Shown here: piece by piece, positions 21,914 to 32,360 of the stretch
Numbering within the stretch: the first letter of the stretch is position 1
How the letters are laid out: each line of letters opens with the position of its first letter
Source: Haemonchus contortus
Lineage: Eukaryota > Nematoda > Chromadorea > Rhabditida > Trichostrongylidae
DNA: 64,000 nucleotides
Assembly (NCBI GenBank): GCA_000469685.2
Contig: LS997563.1
Span: 23,715,397-23,779,396, forward strand
Direction: 5' to 3'
Program-made: the position numbers and the translations under genes
The notes under the pieces: model-generated
Databases searched by the model: none
Seen by the model: the letters and a program-made list of their open reading frames with translations, nothing else
Told to the model about the DNA's origin: nothing

Positions 21914-21991
21914 TTGTTCATTTCTTGCTCTCAGTTACGACCGCTTCACCTTGTTGTGAAGCGGTCGTAACTGAGAGCAAGAAATGAACAA
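21914..21991. repeat. 36 bp perfect inverted repeat with 6 nt loop
   Basis: The arm 21914-21949 and its exact complement 21956-21991 enclose CTTGTT. The right arm contains the GCGGTCGTAA word shared with other copies of the composite repeat, whereas the left arm looks like a snap-back duplication of it. Templated switching or fold-back synthesis is a plausible origin. Confidence 0.85.
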
Positions 21992-22318
21992 GATTTTCAT
22001 CTGCTTATCGTAGTGTCACCAGAAGGATCCCTATCACTGTTTATCTCTTTTGTCTCCTTACTCTAACATCCCGTATTATTTGATGAAACATACTGCGCAA
22101 GCAAAGCTACATTGTAAAAACCGTAGGGTTAGGATTATGATTGGTAAGTGGCTTTCATTTTTTCTTTTTCTTAAACTCTCTACGTTCTCTTATCTGTTAT
22201 TGGATCCTGTCAGCGAGTACCTACATATCCTACATCACTTGTTGAAATCTAAAATTTTAACCCTCTAGGTACACGAAAACAGAAGCTACGAATTTAAGTC
22301 TAAACATTTACTCCGCGC

Positions 22319-22850
22319 ATGCTCCGCCCAATGCAGGCGGAGCCTAGCTCTACTACCCGCCATAAGTGTTCCCATCCTGCCTGGTGTACTTCTACCAAAT
22401 ATCAACGCTCTAGCTTCACGTTAACAGGAGTTATGAGTTTGCGACCTAAAATTTCTATCGCGCACACCAAGTTCCCTGTAGGCGAGCTCCGGTCCTGTCA
22501 ACCATCATGAACATTTTTCTCCTGTCGCCTGTACTCTTACTAAGTTTGAGTGCTCTAGGTGCATCAAAACAGGATTTATGAATTCCTGCTCGGCCATTTA
22601 TTTTGCGCACGCCCCGCCCCCGAAGGCGGAGTCCGGCCCTGCATAGGTGTTTGCATGCTGCCTTCTATACTGCTACCAAATTGGGAATTTCTAGGTCTAT
22701 GGTAAACAGGAATTTTGAATTTTTGCTCAAACACACACACTGACCTACAGCGAGCAACAGATACACTCTCATTCTGTCGCCTGTATACCTTATGAATTGA
22801 ATGCCCTAGGGAGAGTCATGAATTTCTGGTCGGATAAGGGCAGACACATA
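22319..22850 (+). repeat. Tandem array of ~145 bp units
   Basis: About four diverged units each carry a CCTGCC.CCTGTACTCCTACC-like block, a CTCTAGGTCCAC-like block, ACAGGAGTTATGAATT, CGCGCACGCCCCGCCC and a GGCGGAGTCCGG hairpin-like word. The same unit recurs at 30600-30830, 31010-31200, 31640-32250 and 36000-36090, where it leads into (CA)n tracts. Confidence 0.7.
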
Positions 22851-23059
22851 CACAGCAGGGAACGTTTTTTACAGCTAATTGATTAGCGATATTCAGTCAG
22901 AGTCTTGAGGTTTTTATGGAACAGCACGTGACACTTTTGCCAGACGGTAGAAGAACAGCTAAATTTGTGCGATCTAACGGAGGCTCAGTAGCACATGCAC
23001 ATTTCCTATCTCTCAGTGTCCATCGATGACAAACGTGCACTTTATCGATCCCAAACCAT

Positions 23060-24087
23060 GAATTCCTGGTTCTCTGCTTTTCAGCTTCACAGCAAAGACA
23101 ATTACCTGCATCACCTGTTGTTCCGCTGCGTCGATTTCCTCGAGCGGGCAGCAGTAACGTCTCCATTGGTCCCTGTCACGAGCAGGAGTGGTCCAGATAA
23201 TGGTCCTGGCTTCAGGGACACGAGGTTCAACATTCCTTCTGTTCAGAGCTTTCGTGAAGAAGTCTGACCATTTCGTTGGCGGCCGTTCTTTAGTTCGTTT
23301 GATGTCTCGAAGGATCCAGTCAGTAATCGCCCTGGTCCAAGGGTCATCACTATGGCATAATGTGTCTGGCCAACCTGATCTTCGATTCCTTGGCGTGATC
23401 AACGGCATCCCTGATCTTCGTTAGTTGGCGGAGTTCGGGACTCCGGATTCATTTCTGCACTTGCGCGTATAGGGAAATTGCGAGCATCGTCTTTTCCAAA
23501 GCGCCTTGAGTAATGCTGACAGCATGCTCATCCTGCTTAGGTACAGTCCAAGTCTCCGAGGCGTACGTCAATGCAGGAAGGACAGCAACGTCGAAAAGGT
23601 GAGCGCGGAGCCGGATCTTCTTCGTTTTCTCCACTACTCCCTCAATACTCTTAAATGCTCCCAATGCGGTGCGTTTCCTTCCACACAGCTCCGGAGCTAG
23701 GTCGTTCATCATGTTGACTTCCCGACCTAGATACAAACAGCTAGAGCATCCGGAAGTATCCGTTTCGTTTGGCATGAAGGGAGCATCAGGTACCAATTCA
23801 TTTCTCATAGACATAGTCTTCATTAAGTTCAGTCTCAAGCCGATTTTTCCACAAGGTTTGTCAAGCTCAGCCAGCACTCGTTCCGCCTGCTCGAGGTTCC
23901 ATGTTATAAGCACGATGTAGTCTACAAAGGGAGGTGATGTAGGTAGCGGCTTCACTCCCAGGTCTTCCCAGCCCAAATGATGCATGATATTATCGAAAGG
24001 GCCCCGAAAAGTTTGGGCAAAATGATATCACCCTGCCGAACACCTCTCTTCACGTTGAAAATACCTCCTTTGTAGAATGGTGAAATA
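23060..24087 (-). pseudogene. RTE reverse transcriptase fragment, 5' truncated
   Basis: The minus-strand translation matches the C-terminal half of the protein encoded at 12550-13533. From the N-terminal side it runs from the segment encoding SPFYKG (about 24085) through [43 protein letters not shown] and SDFFTKALN. The catalytic FADD is changed to FVDY. A frameshift separates 23985-23449 from 23408-23013, and similarity ceases at about 24087, the truncation point typical of aborted reverse transcription. Downstream sequence CAACAGGTGATGCAGGTAAT matches the 3' end of the element at 13.5 kb. Confidence 0.85.
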
Positions 24088-24839
24088 TTCAAAAAATCTT
24101 TAGCGGCCCTATTCTTATGGCTTAGAAAAGCGAATCCATCCCTATATCAAGGAGCATGTGCTGGCTGCTCCATCAATCTTCGTAGTCCTAAAGACGCATC
24201 AGATTGAAGCTATTCCTGTAGTGGTGAAAGCTGGGTAACGATGTGAGTCCTTTTTTGCTTTCTCTGTAGCTTTTACATGCTACTTCTGTAGGAATTTCTG
24301 CATAACCCCCCTCTTCTGCCCGACAGGATTGCACGCATGACAGAGTTCTTCAATGAAGTAATCCTCTTCCGCCCAGTGTAATCCTCTACAGCGTGAGCAC
24401 ATCGGTCGGTAAATCAAAGCTAAATAGACGTCACCTCACTGTGTATGATTCGATGACTTTGTCTATTGGTTTATCGATAAGGGTCTGTGGTGGCAGTGAG
24501 GATATAGCAAAGATGGCTCTTTTTGTGGCTTTTTTGACTTCTAAAGTGTTGATTTCGTGATAGTGCTGCTGCTCAGAGTGAAGTATTGTACACGTCTAAA
24601 ATCAATAAGAGAGAACCCGAGTTTCATTGATCAAAGTGAGAACTCAGAATCACGGTACGAGTGGTCAATAATTCAGCACTGAACAAGCAGTATCCTAGCA
24701 TATACAGTTCGCTAAGTGTGTCTATTGCTCACACTGATGGTGATTGATAGGAAGTGATAACAAATGATAGGAGCTGATAAATCGCTTTTAGAGGCAAAAA
24801 ACACCGTTACACGCTTCTTATTAACGGCGAAATCTAATC
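24088..24839. other. Intergenic DNA; TTCGCTAAGTGTGTCT terminal word
   Basis: No gene is seen. At 24708-24724 the word TTCGCTAAGTGTGTCT matches, in reverse complement, the terminal sequence of the composite repeat (AGACACACTTAGCGAA at 30895-30910), so a repeat end lies here. Confidence 0.4.
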
Positions 24840-25140
24840 ACTTCCGTAGATAGCGAGCGCTGGATATAAAGCGACCGTGAACGATAAGTGGGAGGTATCG
24901 ATATCAAATGACAAAGGCTGACAACAAGTCATAGGAGGCGATAGCCACTGGGCCTGTAACACCTTTCGTATTAACATTGGAAGTTTCGCACTTGAGTAAG
25001 TGGTGTAGGATGTGACGGGGTCGTAGGTACTCTCTGACAGGAACTGGTAACAACAGATAAGAGTTGATAAAGGGCTCCGAGAAGAGCCACTCATTAGCTC
25101 CCATCGATTGATGAAAGGCTCTTTTCTTTCTCCTTTTTCT
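24840..25140 (-). repeat. Inverted fragment of the TTATC-rich composite repeat
   Basis: Read on the minus strand, this segment carries the same succession of TATCA..TCCCTGTCA, GAGTACCTACGA.CCCGTCACATCCTACACCAC and GTGC.A...T blocks that form tandem units at 35480-35930. It is therefore an inverted copy of that part of the repeat family. Confidence 0.55.
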
Positions 25141-25647
25141 CTTTTTTTAGGGCTTCTCATCAATCAACAAATCCCAACGCTTTTAGTATTCATTATCTAG
25201 GTTTGACTCCTCGAAATGTTGTATTCGATAAGACGGGTAAGTGTAGTATTACTGTAATAGTAATAGTGTAGTAATAGGACCGACCATAGAACTGTATTAT
25301 AAGGCGATAAAAATTCAGTTCATTTTTTGCTATTAGTTTACATCACTAATTAGCAAGGTTTGTGAGTCGATGAAGTTTCACGGTTCTCCTTCGTATCCAT
25401 ATAACGTGCGATAAAACTTGTTGGACCGCCAACAATCTGGGATCCTCAATCGAAGTTATCTCCGCAGAGAAAAGATCAATTGATAACGACATTGACATCG
25501 GTATTATTATCACTCGACAACATTTGTAGAGCTATTCAATGATCTGGTTGTCCAGGTGTGGTTAAATGTTTAATGAAAGATTATTTCCGAGATGAAGAGC
25601 AAGGGACCAGGCTTCTGATCATAGGCATAGGTACTGGCACATACAAG

Positions 25648-25728
25648 ATGCTTTTTGCGCTACTCTTGTTAGTCCTGTGTCAAATTGGGTCTCAGAAAGT
25701 ATCATTCGTCCCCAATAAGGAGTGGCCG
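25648..25728 (+). CDS. Candidate first exon of a small secreted protein
   Basis: An ATG in good context (AAGATG) opens a 27-codon segment. It begins with a classical signal peptide (MLFALLLLVLCQIGSQ, hydrophobic core with predicted cleavage near GSQ) and ends in phase 0 at the donor CCG|GTAAGC (25729). Possible continuation exons begin after TAATCTTCAG at 25908 (open frame with two Cys) and after GAAAGCAG at about 26092, but neither has a convincing donor and the set could not be confirmed. No family is recognised. It could equally be a chance frame. The signal peptide and donor coincidence is the only support. Confidence 0.3.
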
Positions 25729-26563
25729 GTAAGCCAATCATAACAATTCTGCCGTAAGAAAGGAGGAAAAGCCTAAAGTAAAAGTTAGTAAAAGAAGAGA
25801 TCAACAAGAGTGTGCTACAGTTATGGAGAAGCTATTTCAAGCTGCATAATTAACCATTCCTCTATTCAATATAAGACCTGCTGGCGAACAGGTAAACTAA
25901 TCTTCAGGTTTGCTCTTTATTTGAGCTTTTAGCTGATAACAATGGCAAGACCTCCAAGCAGTGTTCTGAGGGTCTCATTGTTCGAAATAAGTCTACTCTT
26001 TTGATGCTTTTCTTTCCTACTCCCATTATCCTCTTCTATTGAATGACTTTTAGTTGATTTGTGACGAAAGCAGATGGTTGCTCAAACATTTCCCGGCAAG
26101 ACAAATTCTTCAGACAGACCACGGGCCTTCAATCATTATTGTGAAACTAATATTCAGAGGGACATCGAAGTCAGATAATTCGTTGCTATTGACTACTTGT
26201 CAATACCGAGCATTTTTCTCGAGATAAATGAAACAGTACTTATCTGGCGCCCCTGAGGCTAGCCTAACTATTCAATTTAGCTTTCTTGCAGGAGCCTTTC
26301 TGATGGGTTATAAGTGCCCGAAAAGATTTTAGGAGCTCTTCTGCCATCATTATATTCTTCTTCTTTCTTGTTAGTAGTAATTGGAAAGCAGAAGAGCATA
26401 TTTGAAAAACCTACTTTGCAGCAGGTCGAGTTTTGTCGAGCAGCAGACACTTCCCTGAAAACATCGGTAAGAGTTGACCGGTATATTTGCGTATAAACGG
26501 AGAAATTACAAGTTCTCTCACATTTAAGCTCAATTTTACACTCAACACATATAGGTCCATATA
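25729..26563. other. Possible intron/exon DNA downstream of the signal-peptide exon
   Basis: There are acceptor-like sites at about 25907, 26092, 26156 and 26291 (TTTCTTGCAG). Open frames between them are short. No protein family is recognisable, so exon calls are not made. Confidence 0.3.
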
Positions 26564-27467
26564 TTAGGTGTGTGCATTAATTTCCGCCGCCGTCTTTAAA
26601 GGGTCGTTGCACGAATCATGTTAGAGGTTCACCTGTGAACCCTGTCATATTCTGTACGATAGGGTATTAGCTACCTACTTAAGGGCAGACAGATCAGTTT
26701 TTCCCCAAAATCTCGTTGCTCCCAGACTGATTTGTCATGGAACATGATAAACGCTTTTCTCGGGGGGGGGCCCTTCTCGTGCTGTTTGTTTTCAAGAAAA
26801 CTGGCATTGAAGCCCACCCGATGCTTTTGATACTTATGGAGGACAAGCTCTATCTGAATAAACCTCCTGAGATGGTTTCTCTTTACTCGAGAATTTGCAA
26901 GGAAAGCGAAAAGCAAAAAGTAATGCTGTGCGTGCATTTGGTGGTGGGATCGAAAGGGTGTTGTGTACTGTGAGTTGCTGAGCCCGAAGGAAGCTGTTAC
27001 TGCTGACTGCTACGAACACCAACTTGACAGTTTTTGGGATGCTCTCACCTAAAAGCGGCCGTTAATCACACGAAAATATCATGAGGTGCTGTTCCACCAC
27101 GATCATGCCAGACCCCATGTTGCGAAGAATGTCCTTTTAAAAAAATTGCAGCTGCTGGATGGGATCAGCTTATTCAGCCCGCATACTCCCCGGATCTTGC
27201 TCTTTCTGATGACCACCTGTACCCGTCCATGCAAGTCAGTTTGGCAGTTATACGCTTCCGGAATGCCGAAGAAGTGCGGAAATGGGTGGGTAAGAAGATT
27301 GCCTTGAAAGATGAAGAGCTTTTTAGACCCGGAGTCAACAAGATACCAGAAAGATGGCAGGAAGTTGTAGCTAACGATGGGCAATACATTGGTTAATGTA
27401 CATTTAGTTTTAATTTTCTGATAAGTATGTTTTGCACGCGAAAAAGGGCGGAAATTAATGCACACAC

Positions 27468-27471
<4 letters not shown>
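26564..27471 (+). mobile_element. Mariner element, internally deleted (908 bp)
   Basis: The terminal inverted repeats TTAGGTGTGTGCATTAATTT and their complement are flanked by TA duplications (26562-26563 and 27472-27473). The element is about 0.4 kb shorter than a normal mariner. The same shortened structure is found in the copy at 44081-44985, so this deletion derivative has been copied rather than arising here. TIR-internal sequence CCGCCCTTTTTCGCGTGCAAAACATAC is near-identical in the third, truncated copy at 28083-28396. Confidence 0.9.
26737..27394 (+). pseudogene. Mariner transposase, internally deleted and frameshifted
   Basis: An ATG at 26737 starts an N-terminus with FVFKKTGIEAH, which resembles the start of the mariner DNA-binding region. 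The middle, including the first catalytic Asp region, is missing. Downstream frames give VMLCV, then ELLSPKEAVTADCYEHQLDS, HHDHARPHVAK (second catalytic Asp), PAYSPDLALSDDHLYPSMQ (third Asp at SDDH) and a conserved tail VNKIPERWQEVVANDGQYIG ending at 27394. At least three frame changes are needed to read it. Transposase would excise and reinsert the element at TA sites, but this copy cannot make it. Confidence 0.8.

Positions 27472-27510
<39 letters not shown>
27472..27510. repeat. (TA)n microsatellite
   Basis: A run of alternating TA lies between the mariner and the next element. TA-rich DNA is the preferred target of Tc1/mariner transposons, which explains the clustering of insertions here. 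Confidence 0.95.
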
Positions 27511-27511
<1 letters not shown>

Positions 27512-27514
<3 letters not shown>

Positions 27515-28037
27515 TAGCGCTCAAAAGTCTTCGGTGAAATTCTTTGACGCTTTTTCGTTCATAACTTTTTTCTTAGTAGACCAAATCGCGTGAAATTTTG
27601 ATATGTTGAACAAGAGCATATTTCACCCAACCCAACACTATTTGATTGCAAAACTGCAGTATCCACAGATAGAGCAGGGTGTTTGTTGCGGTAGCAGATT
27701 TTGCTGAAACTAAACTTGTTGATGTCTCCACTTATTCGCACCTTATGTGCGTTTTTCTCATCTATTGTGATCGGCGTTACCGCTCGTACACTTTTGACAT
27801 GATAAAAGGGAAAGAGATTCTAGAGGGACCATCATTTGTATTTTCAGTCGATTTTGAGTTCATGCTCTTTGGAATATCTGGAACATGATCAGATTGCAGG
27901 TTAATAGCGGTAAATATACACAATACACCCACGCTCCAAATATAGAAATTTCGCTTGATTAGATTCAGTAGGAAAGGAGTTACGACTGAAAAGTACGGCT
28001 TAAGAACCATTTCATCGAAGACTTCTGAGCGCTACTG
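27512..28037. mobile_element. Tc1/mariner-type MITE (526 bp)
   Basis: The terminal inverted repeats start CAGTAGCGCTCAAAAGTCTT, and the right end in reverse complement is CAGTAGCGCTCAGAAGTCTT. They are about 29 bp with two mismatches, flanked by TA on both sides (27510-27511 and 28038-28039). Frames inside are short and show no transposase, so this is non-autonomous. The termini differ from all other mariner copies in the window, so it depends on a different transposase. Confidence 0.85.
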
Positions 28038-28052
28038 TATATATATATATGT

Positions 28053-28082
<30 letters not shown>
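28038..28082. repeat. (TA)n-rich tract
   Basis: An interrupted TA microsatellite separates the MITE from the next mariner copy. Confidence 0.9.
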
Positions 28083-28084
<2 letters not shown>

Positions 28085-28396
28085 AGGTGTGTGCATTAAT
28101 TTCCGCCCTTTTTCGCGTGCAAAACATACTTATCAGAAAATTAAAACTAAATGTACATTAACCAATGTATTGCCCATCGTTAGCTACAACTTCTTGCCAT
28201 CTTTCTGGTATCTTGTTGACTCCGGGTCTGAAAAGCTCTTCATCTTTTGAGGCAATCTTGTTATCCACCCATTTTCGCACTTCTTCGGCATTCCGGAAGC
28301 GTATAACTGCCAAACTGACTTGCATGGACGGGTACAGGTGGTCATCAGAAAGAGCAAGATCCGGGGAGTATGCGGGCTGAATAAGCTGATCCCATC
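28083..28396 (-). mobile_element. Mariner fragment with transposase C-terminus
   Basis: The right inverted repeat (TTAGGTGTGTGC at 28083) is followed on the minus strand by the transposase C-terminal 80 residues: WDQLIQPAYSPDLALSDDHL through KIPERWQEVVANDGQYIG, stop near 28158. In this piece the open frame is intact and almost identical to the copy at 27150-27394, but homology stops abruptly at about 28396 (WDQL), leaving no N-terminal part and no left inverted repeat. The catalytic Asp in SDDH is present. Confidence 0.85.
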
Positions 28397-29019
28397 CCAG
28401 ACACAAACAGGTTTTCCTGCAATGCAAATGCGGAACATCGCGTATATCCTGACCATCCTTACCATATGTGAAGTGCTCGGGCTTGCCTGTCTCCCTGTCG
28501 AGCACGATAAAGCTCCTGTGGAGGTTATTTGGAGAGCTTTGTGATGGGCGTCTGGACCTATGCCGAGGGTGAAACCTTTAGATTTGGTTCTAAAACAGTC
28601 GAGAGACTGGGAAAAAGAGAGCAAAGGTGAGGAATGGATCAAAAAATTGAACTGTAGTATAACGGTGGGCAGGGGTTCATCACAACGAACGGTGCTTCCT
28701 ATATAAGTTCTTATGCCCACTGGAAATTTCACTAAAGCTTCACTAGAAATGGAACTCGGCACTACTAGGACTCTGCTCTCCAATATCAAAGTGGTTCCGG
28801 CAGTTTCAGCAGACCATCCATAAGTTCTTTGATGACATCCATTGTTAATAGAAAGAAGAACAATGTTAAAGTTGTTCCCTGCCGCACCTCAACCGTAACG
28901 CCTCAAGGCATGATATGTGCATGACCTTCGTAGACCCAATAAACATTTTATTGATGAGGAAAATAAGGTATTCGTAAACGTTTTGTTCGCGGAGCGCTCT
29001 CAGAGAACTGGTCGTGGGA
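28397..29019. other. Intergenic DNA without recognisable genes
   Basis: An open frame on the minus strand continues beyond the mariner homology but has no recognisable domain. No repeat is identified. Confidence 0.35.
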
Positions 29020-29306
29020 CGACCTCGAAAGCCTCATCCAATGGCAATTGGCACACTTTCTCACACGCACGGTTAGGGATTCGAACCCCGGATCGATATC
29101 CGCCTAAGCCGACCAAGCCTTTCATCCCTCTGGGATCGGTAAATTGGAAACAGATTCGTCTGGGAGTATACATTGACTAGCCACCGCAAGTCATTGTTTG
29201 GGCCACATACGCACTCATAACGTTACTACGATTCTGAACGGAAATCAAGCGCGGGGTCGCATCTTCAGACGGTATTGATTAACGCTAAAAACTTTTTCCT
29301 TTATTG
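29020..29306 (+). mobile_element. tRNA-derived SINE, copy 2 (diverged head)
   Basis: The sequence matches copies at 425-725 and 49500-49799 from about CACACTTTCTCACACGCACGG onward. The B box is preserved as GATTCGAACCCC near 29077, the body contains CAGATTCGTCTGGGAG and GGCCACATACGCACTCAT, and the tail is AAAAACTTTTTCCTTT. The A box region is degraded (CCAATGGCAATTGG). No clear target duplication was found, so this is the oldest-looking copy. Confidence 0.8.
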
Positions 29307-30350
29307 TTTACTTTTATGTAGCTCTAGACAAGTAATAAAAGTGGTAGTCTAGGTTGGAGCAAAAGTGGCGAAGAAAACGATATTTAGAGAAACATAAGCT
29401 TCAAAAAAGCCATAAATTCAAGGGGTGGACGAGAGTGTGACGTCAAAGGGCATAGAGCGGTATTTGTTTGTACGGGTGAACAATGAATGTGCGCCCCGAT
29501 GCGGGTGTTGTGACCTGAACAGCATCTGCAGCATGTGTTAACTCGCCCACCTCTGCAGCATTGTGTTAACTCGCTCACCTCTAGCGGGTACGTCGGTTAA
29601 AGTGGTTTTGGGGGTTTGAGGTCATAGGTTTATACAAGGAAGAAATCTCAGGAAAAGTTTTCAACGTAAACTCAGCATCTAGGCCCTTTTCATGGAAGCG
29701 TCTGTTTCCGTATTCTTTGCCCTCGCTACAGCTCAGTGGACCTCTTGAAATTTGGCAGGTATCTGGGTTTGCTAGAGTAGATAACTAGATATGACCAGAA
29801 ATGACATGGGATGTGGTGGATCTGAGTTGGCTGTAGAGTATGTTTCTAACAAAAACAAAAAGATGTCTGAGTTGCTTTTTTTCGAAAGCTGGTATACATG
29901 TTACGAGACACCACTATGCTATGAAGGACTGGCGCGGCTTCACGACTTATCAGCGAGAGCAACTATCAAATTTTCAAAGTTGAATTTTTTTGAAGGTTGA
30001 AATGCTGAATTTTCAGATCACAGAGGAAACGAATGTGGCATTCACGGCATCAAAAGGCTAGACGCTGTTACATATCTGCATAAGCTTTTCTTTTTTCTTG
30101 CTATCCATTACGAAAATTATAGCCTCGTGCTCTTGCATACACACTATACTACAGTACTACATCTAAAGTTTTCACAAACATTTTTTTGCAATTCATTTCG
30201 TCGAGCACGGCTGTTTTCGTAGATAACCTTGCGTTGATGATTGCAGACCCGACTGGTGCCTTCATTGAAATTCATCATCGAGTGCCATACTACAGATGTA
30301 TATATACATATATATGTGGAATATGCATGTAATTTACATATTTATACACC
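29307..30350. other. Intergenic DNA without recognisable genes
   Basis: The segment holds short frames only, plus a duplicated phrase at about 29525-29580 (GCAGCATGTGTTAACTCGCCCACCTC and a near copy) and a TATA-rich stretch at 30297-30315. Confidence 0.4.
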
Positions 30351-30930
30351 AGTCGAGCCGCCCGGCTAACGCCAGGCTTCCCTCCTTTTTATGGGTTTGC
30401 CCGGCTACGCCGGGCGCTCCTTCTTCCTGTGAGAAATTCGCTATGTGTAAATACTTTTTCTTTGAAAGCTCTACACCCTCAGTATTAGCTCCGAATTGGT
30501 ATCGATTTTTCTGTAAGCCATCTTCGTTGTGTCCGAAAAGAATATCGTATAATATCACAAAGGCGATTATTCAGAGAAAAAAGTATTCAAAGACTTCATC
30601 GCGGCCCCTGACACCCACCACAAAAATTCTCATCCTGCCGCTTGTACTCCTACCAAATTTGAGCACTCTAGGTCCACGGGACAAGAGTTCTCCGCTCCAA
30701 CCCCACCTACTGTGGGCAGGTTCCGGTCTTGCCCCCACCATAAATGTTCCCATCCTGCCCCCCGTACTCCTACCAAGTTTGAATGGTCTAGGTCCACGGG
30801 GACAGGAGTTATGAATTTCCGGTCAGACACACACACCGACTCACACACCCACACGAACAAACACACACACACACAAACACACCGACACACGAACAGACAC
30901 ACTTAGCGAATTAAATAAAGTAGGATCCTA
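30351..30930 (+). repeat. Composite repeat, copy 2 (short), with (CA)n tail
   Basis: The segment starts with CGAGCCGCCCGGCTAACGCC, a GC-rich hairpin-like leader also found at about 33568 and 31212. It then has two ~145 bp units (30600-30800) and a (CA)n tract with ACACACACCGA words, and ends in AGACACACTTAGCGAATTA...AGTAGGAT. The same ending occurs near 32333-32360 and 36121-36156. Confidence 0.6.
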
Positions 30931-31005
30931 CTATATATAATTCGCTAAGTGTGTCTGTTGGTGTGTCGGTGTGTTTGTGTGTGTGTTTGTTTGTTTGTGT
31001 GTGTG
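30845..31005. repeat. Tail-to-tail (CA)n/(GT)n inverted repeat
   Basis: The terminal sequence ACTTAGCGAATTA....AGTAGGA is followed directly by its complement TCCTACT....TAATTCGCTAAGT, centred at 30925/30926. It is flanked by (CA)n on the left and (GT)n on the right. Two repeat ends have been joined or inverted here. Confidence 0.8.
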
Positions 31006-32360
31006 TCCGGTCCTGCCCCCCCTGCGGGCGCGGTCCGGTCCTGCCCCTCACCGTAAATGTTCACATCCTGCCGCCTGTACTCCTACCAAAGTTAAGCGCT
31101 TTAGGTCCTCGGAGACAGGAGTTATGAATTTGCTGCCCCAAACTCCTATCGCGCACGCCCTGCCCCCTGTGCACGGAGTTCGGTCCTGCCACCCATCATA
31201 AGTGTTCACAGCTGACGCCGGACTCTCCTCCTCCTTGGGACAAAAGGACTTCGCCCGAAAAATGTCAAATTAACGAAATTCTCTCCCTTTTTATTCTGGA
31301 TTATTTCGCTATTTCGCTGAGCGAGAGTATAGACTATCAATTGCCTTCAAAGGTGTACCTCCTTTTCTGTGCGGATACATCATTAACTGTGAATCCAACA
31401 TTAATAGCGGTCGGATAAATTTTGCTAAGAATGATATCAAAGCAAAGAGAAGCCGTGATCTCTTACTTAATTGCAAACTCTACTGGGTAGCGGTCGTAAT
31501 CGAATAGCAATAAGAGAACCAAGTTCTTCTCTTCATAATCACACAACTTACCCTTCTTGTCGAATGAAATATATCAAAAAGTCAAAGCTAGATCGTAATA
31601 ACAAAGGGCCTAGGACTGGTGAATGGATCTTCTACTCTAAGGCCTTGTCAATGTTCACATCCTGCCTCCTCCTATTGATTTTGCTCTCCAAGTCCGCGGG
31701 ATCAAAAGTCATGGGTTTCCACTCAGGCATTTATTTCGTGGAAACCCTCTCCCTTGAGGGCGGAGTCCGGCCCTACTACTCACCATAAGCGTTCCCATAC
31801 TGCCGCCTGCCTCCTACCAAGTTTGAACGCCCTAGAGCCAAACTGGGAATTTTGGCGCAAACCTCGCCTTCTATGAAAGCGGTTCGGTCCTCCCACCTAC
31901 GATAAATGTTCCCATCCTGCCGCCTGTACTCCCGCCAAATTTGAATGCCCTAGGCCAACTTGACTATTTCGGCGCAACCCCCCTCCACACCTGTGCACGG
32001 AGTCCGGTCCTGCCACCCACTATAAGTGTTGCCACCCCCCCCCCCCCCCGTACTCCTACCAAGTTTGAACGCTTTAGGTCCATGGGGACGGCACTTATGA
32101 AATTGCGGCCCAAAATTTCTAACGCGCACGAAGCGCTCCCTGTAGACGGAGTCCAGTCCTGCCTCATACCATAGGTGCTTCCATCCTGCCCCCTTACTCT
32201 TACCAAATTTGAAGGCTCTAGGTCCACTGGGACAGGAGTTATGAATTACCGGTCAGACACACACATCGACACACACACACACAAACACAAACACACATAC
32301 ACACACAAAAACACACCGACCCACCAACAGACACACTTACCGAATTATATAAAGTAGGAT
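31006..32360 (+). repeat. Composite repeat, copy 3, with five-plus tandem units and (CA)n tail
   Basis: The segment has one ~145 bp unit, then a leader (GACGCCGGACTCTCCTCCTCC) and the shared AATAGCGGTCGGATAAATTTTGCTAAGAATGATATC and GGGTAGCGGTCGTAAT blocks at about 31410-31500. Diverged tandem units follow at 31640-32250, then (CA)n (32255-32340) and the ACTTACCGAATTATATAAAGTAGGAT terminus. Long reading frames rich in VCVC are translations of the CA microsatellite. Confidence 0.65.

Larger units (their letters stand above)
20781..22860 (+). repeat. Composite degenerate repeat, copy 1 (ends in tandem units)
   Basis: Blocks of this segment recur in order at 31205-32360 and 33560-36150. They are a GAAAAGAGGGG/GCACCTGGTA region, TGATAATAA.GCC.TTATCAGATGTC, GGCGGTCGGTTAAGTTTTG.....AATGATA, GCGGTCGTAA, GTAAGTGgcTTT followed by TTATC-rich sequence, and finally about four tandem units of roughly 145 bp (22319-22850) carrying CTCCTACCAAATTTGAA and ACAGGAGTTATGAATTT words. 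No coding capacity is convincing. It is probably a long non-autonomous transposon or a satellite-bearing repeat. Confidence 0.6.

Noticed and set aside
22319..22850. CRISPR-like array
   Set aside because: The repeats are about 145 bp tandem units without unique spacers, in a eukaryotic repeat context.
30630..30906. Frames rich in VCVCVC on the minus strand and THTHT on the plus strand
   Set aside because: They are translations of the (CA)n microsatellite at the end of the composite repeat.
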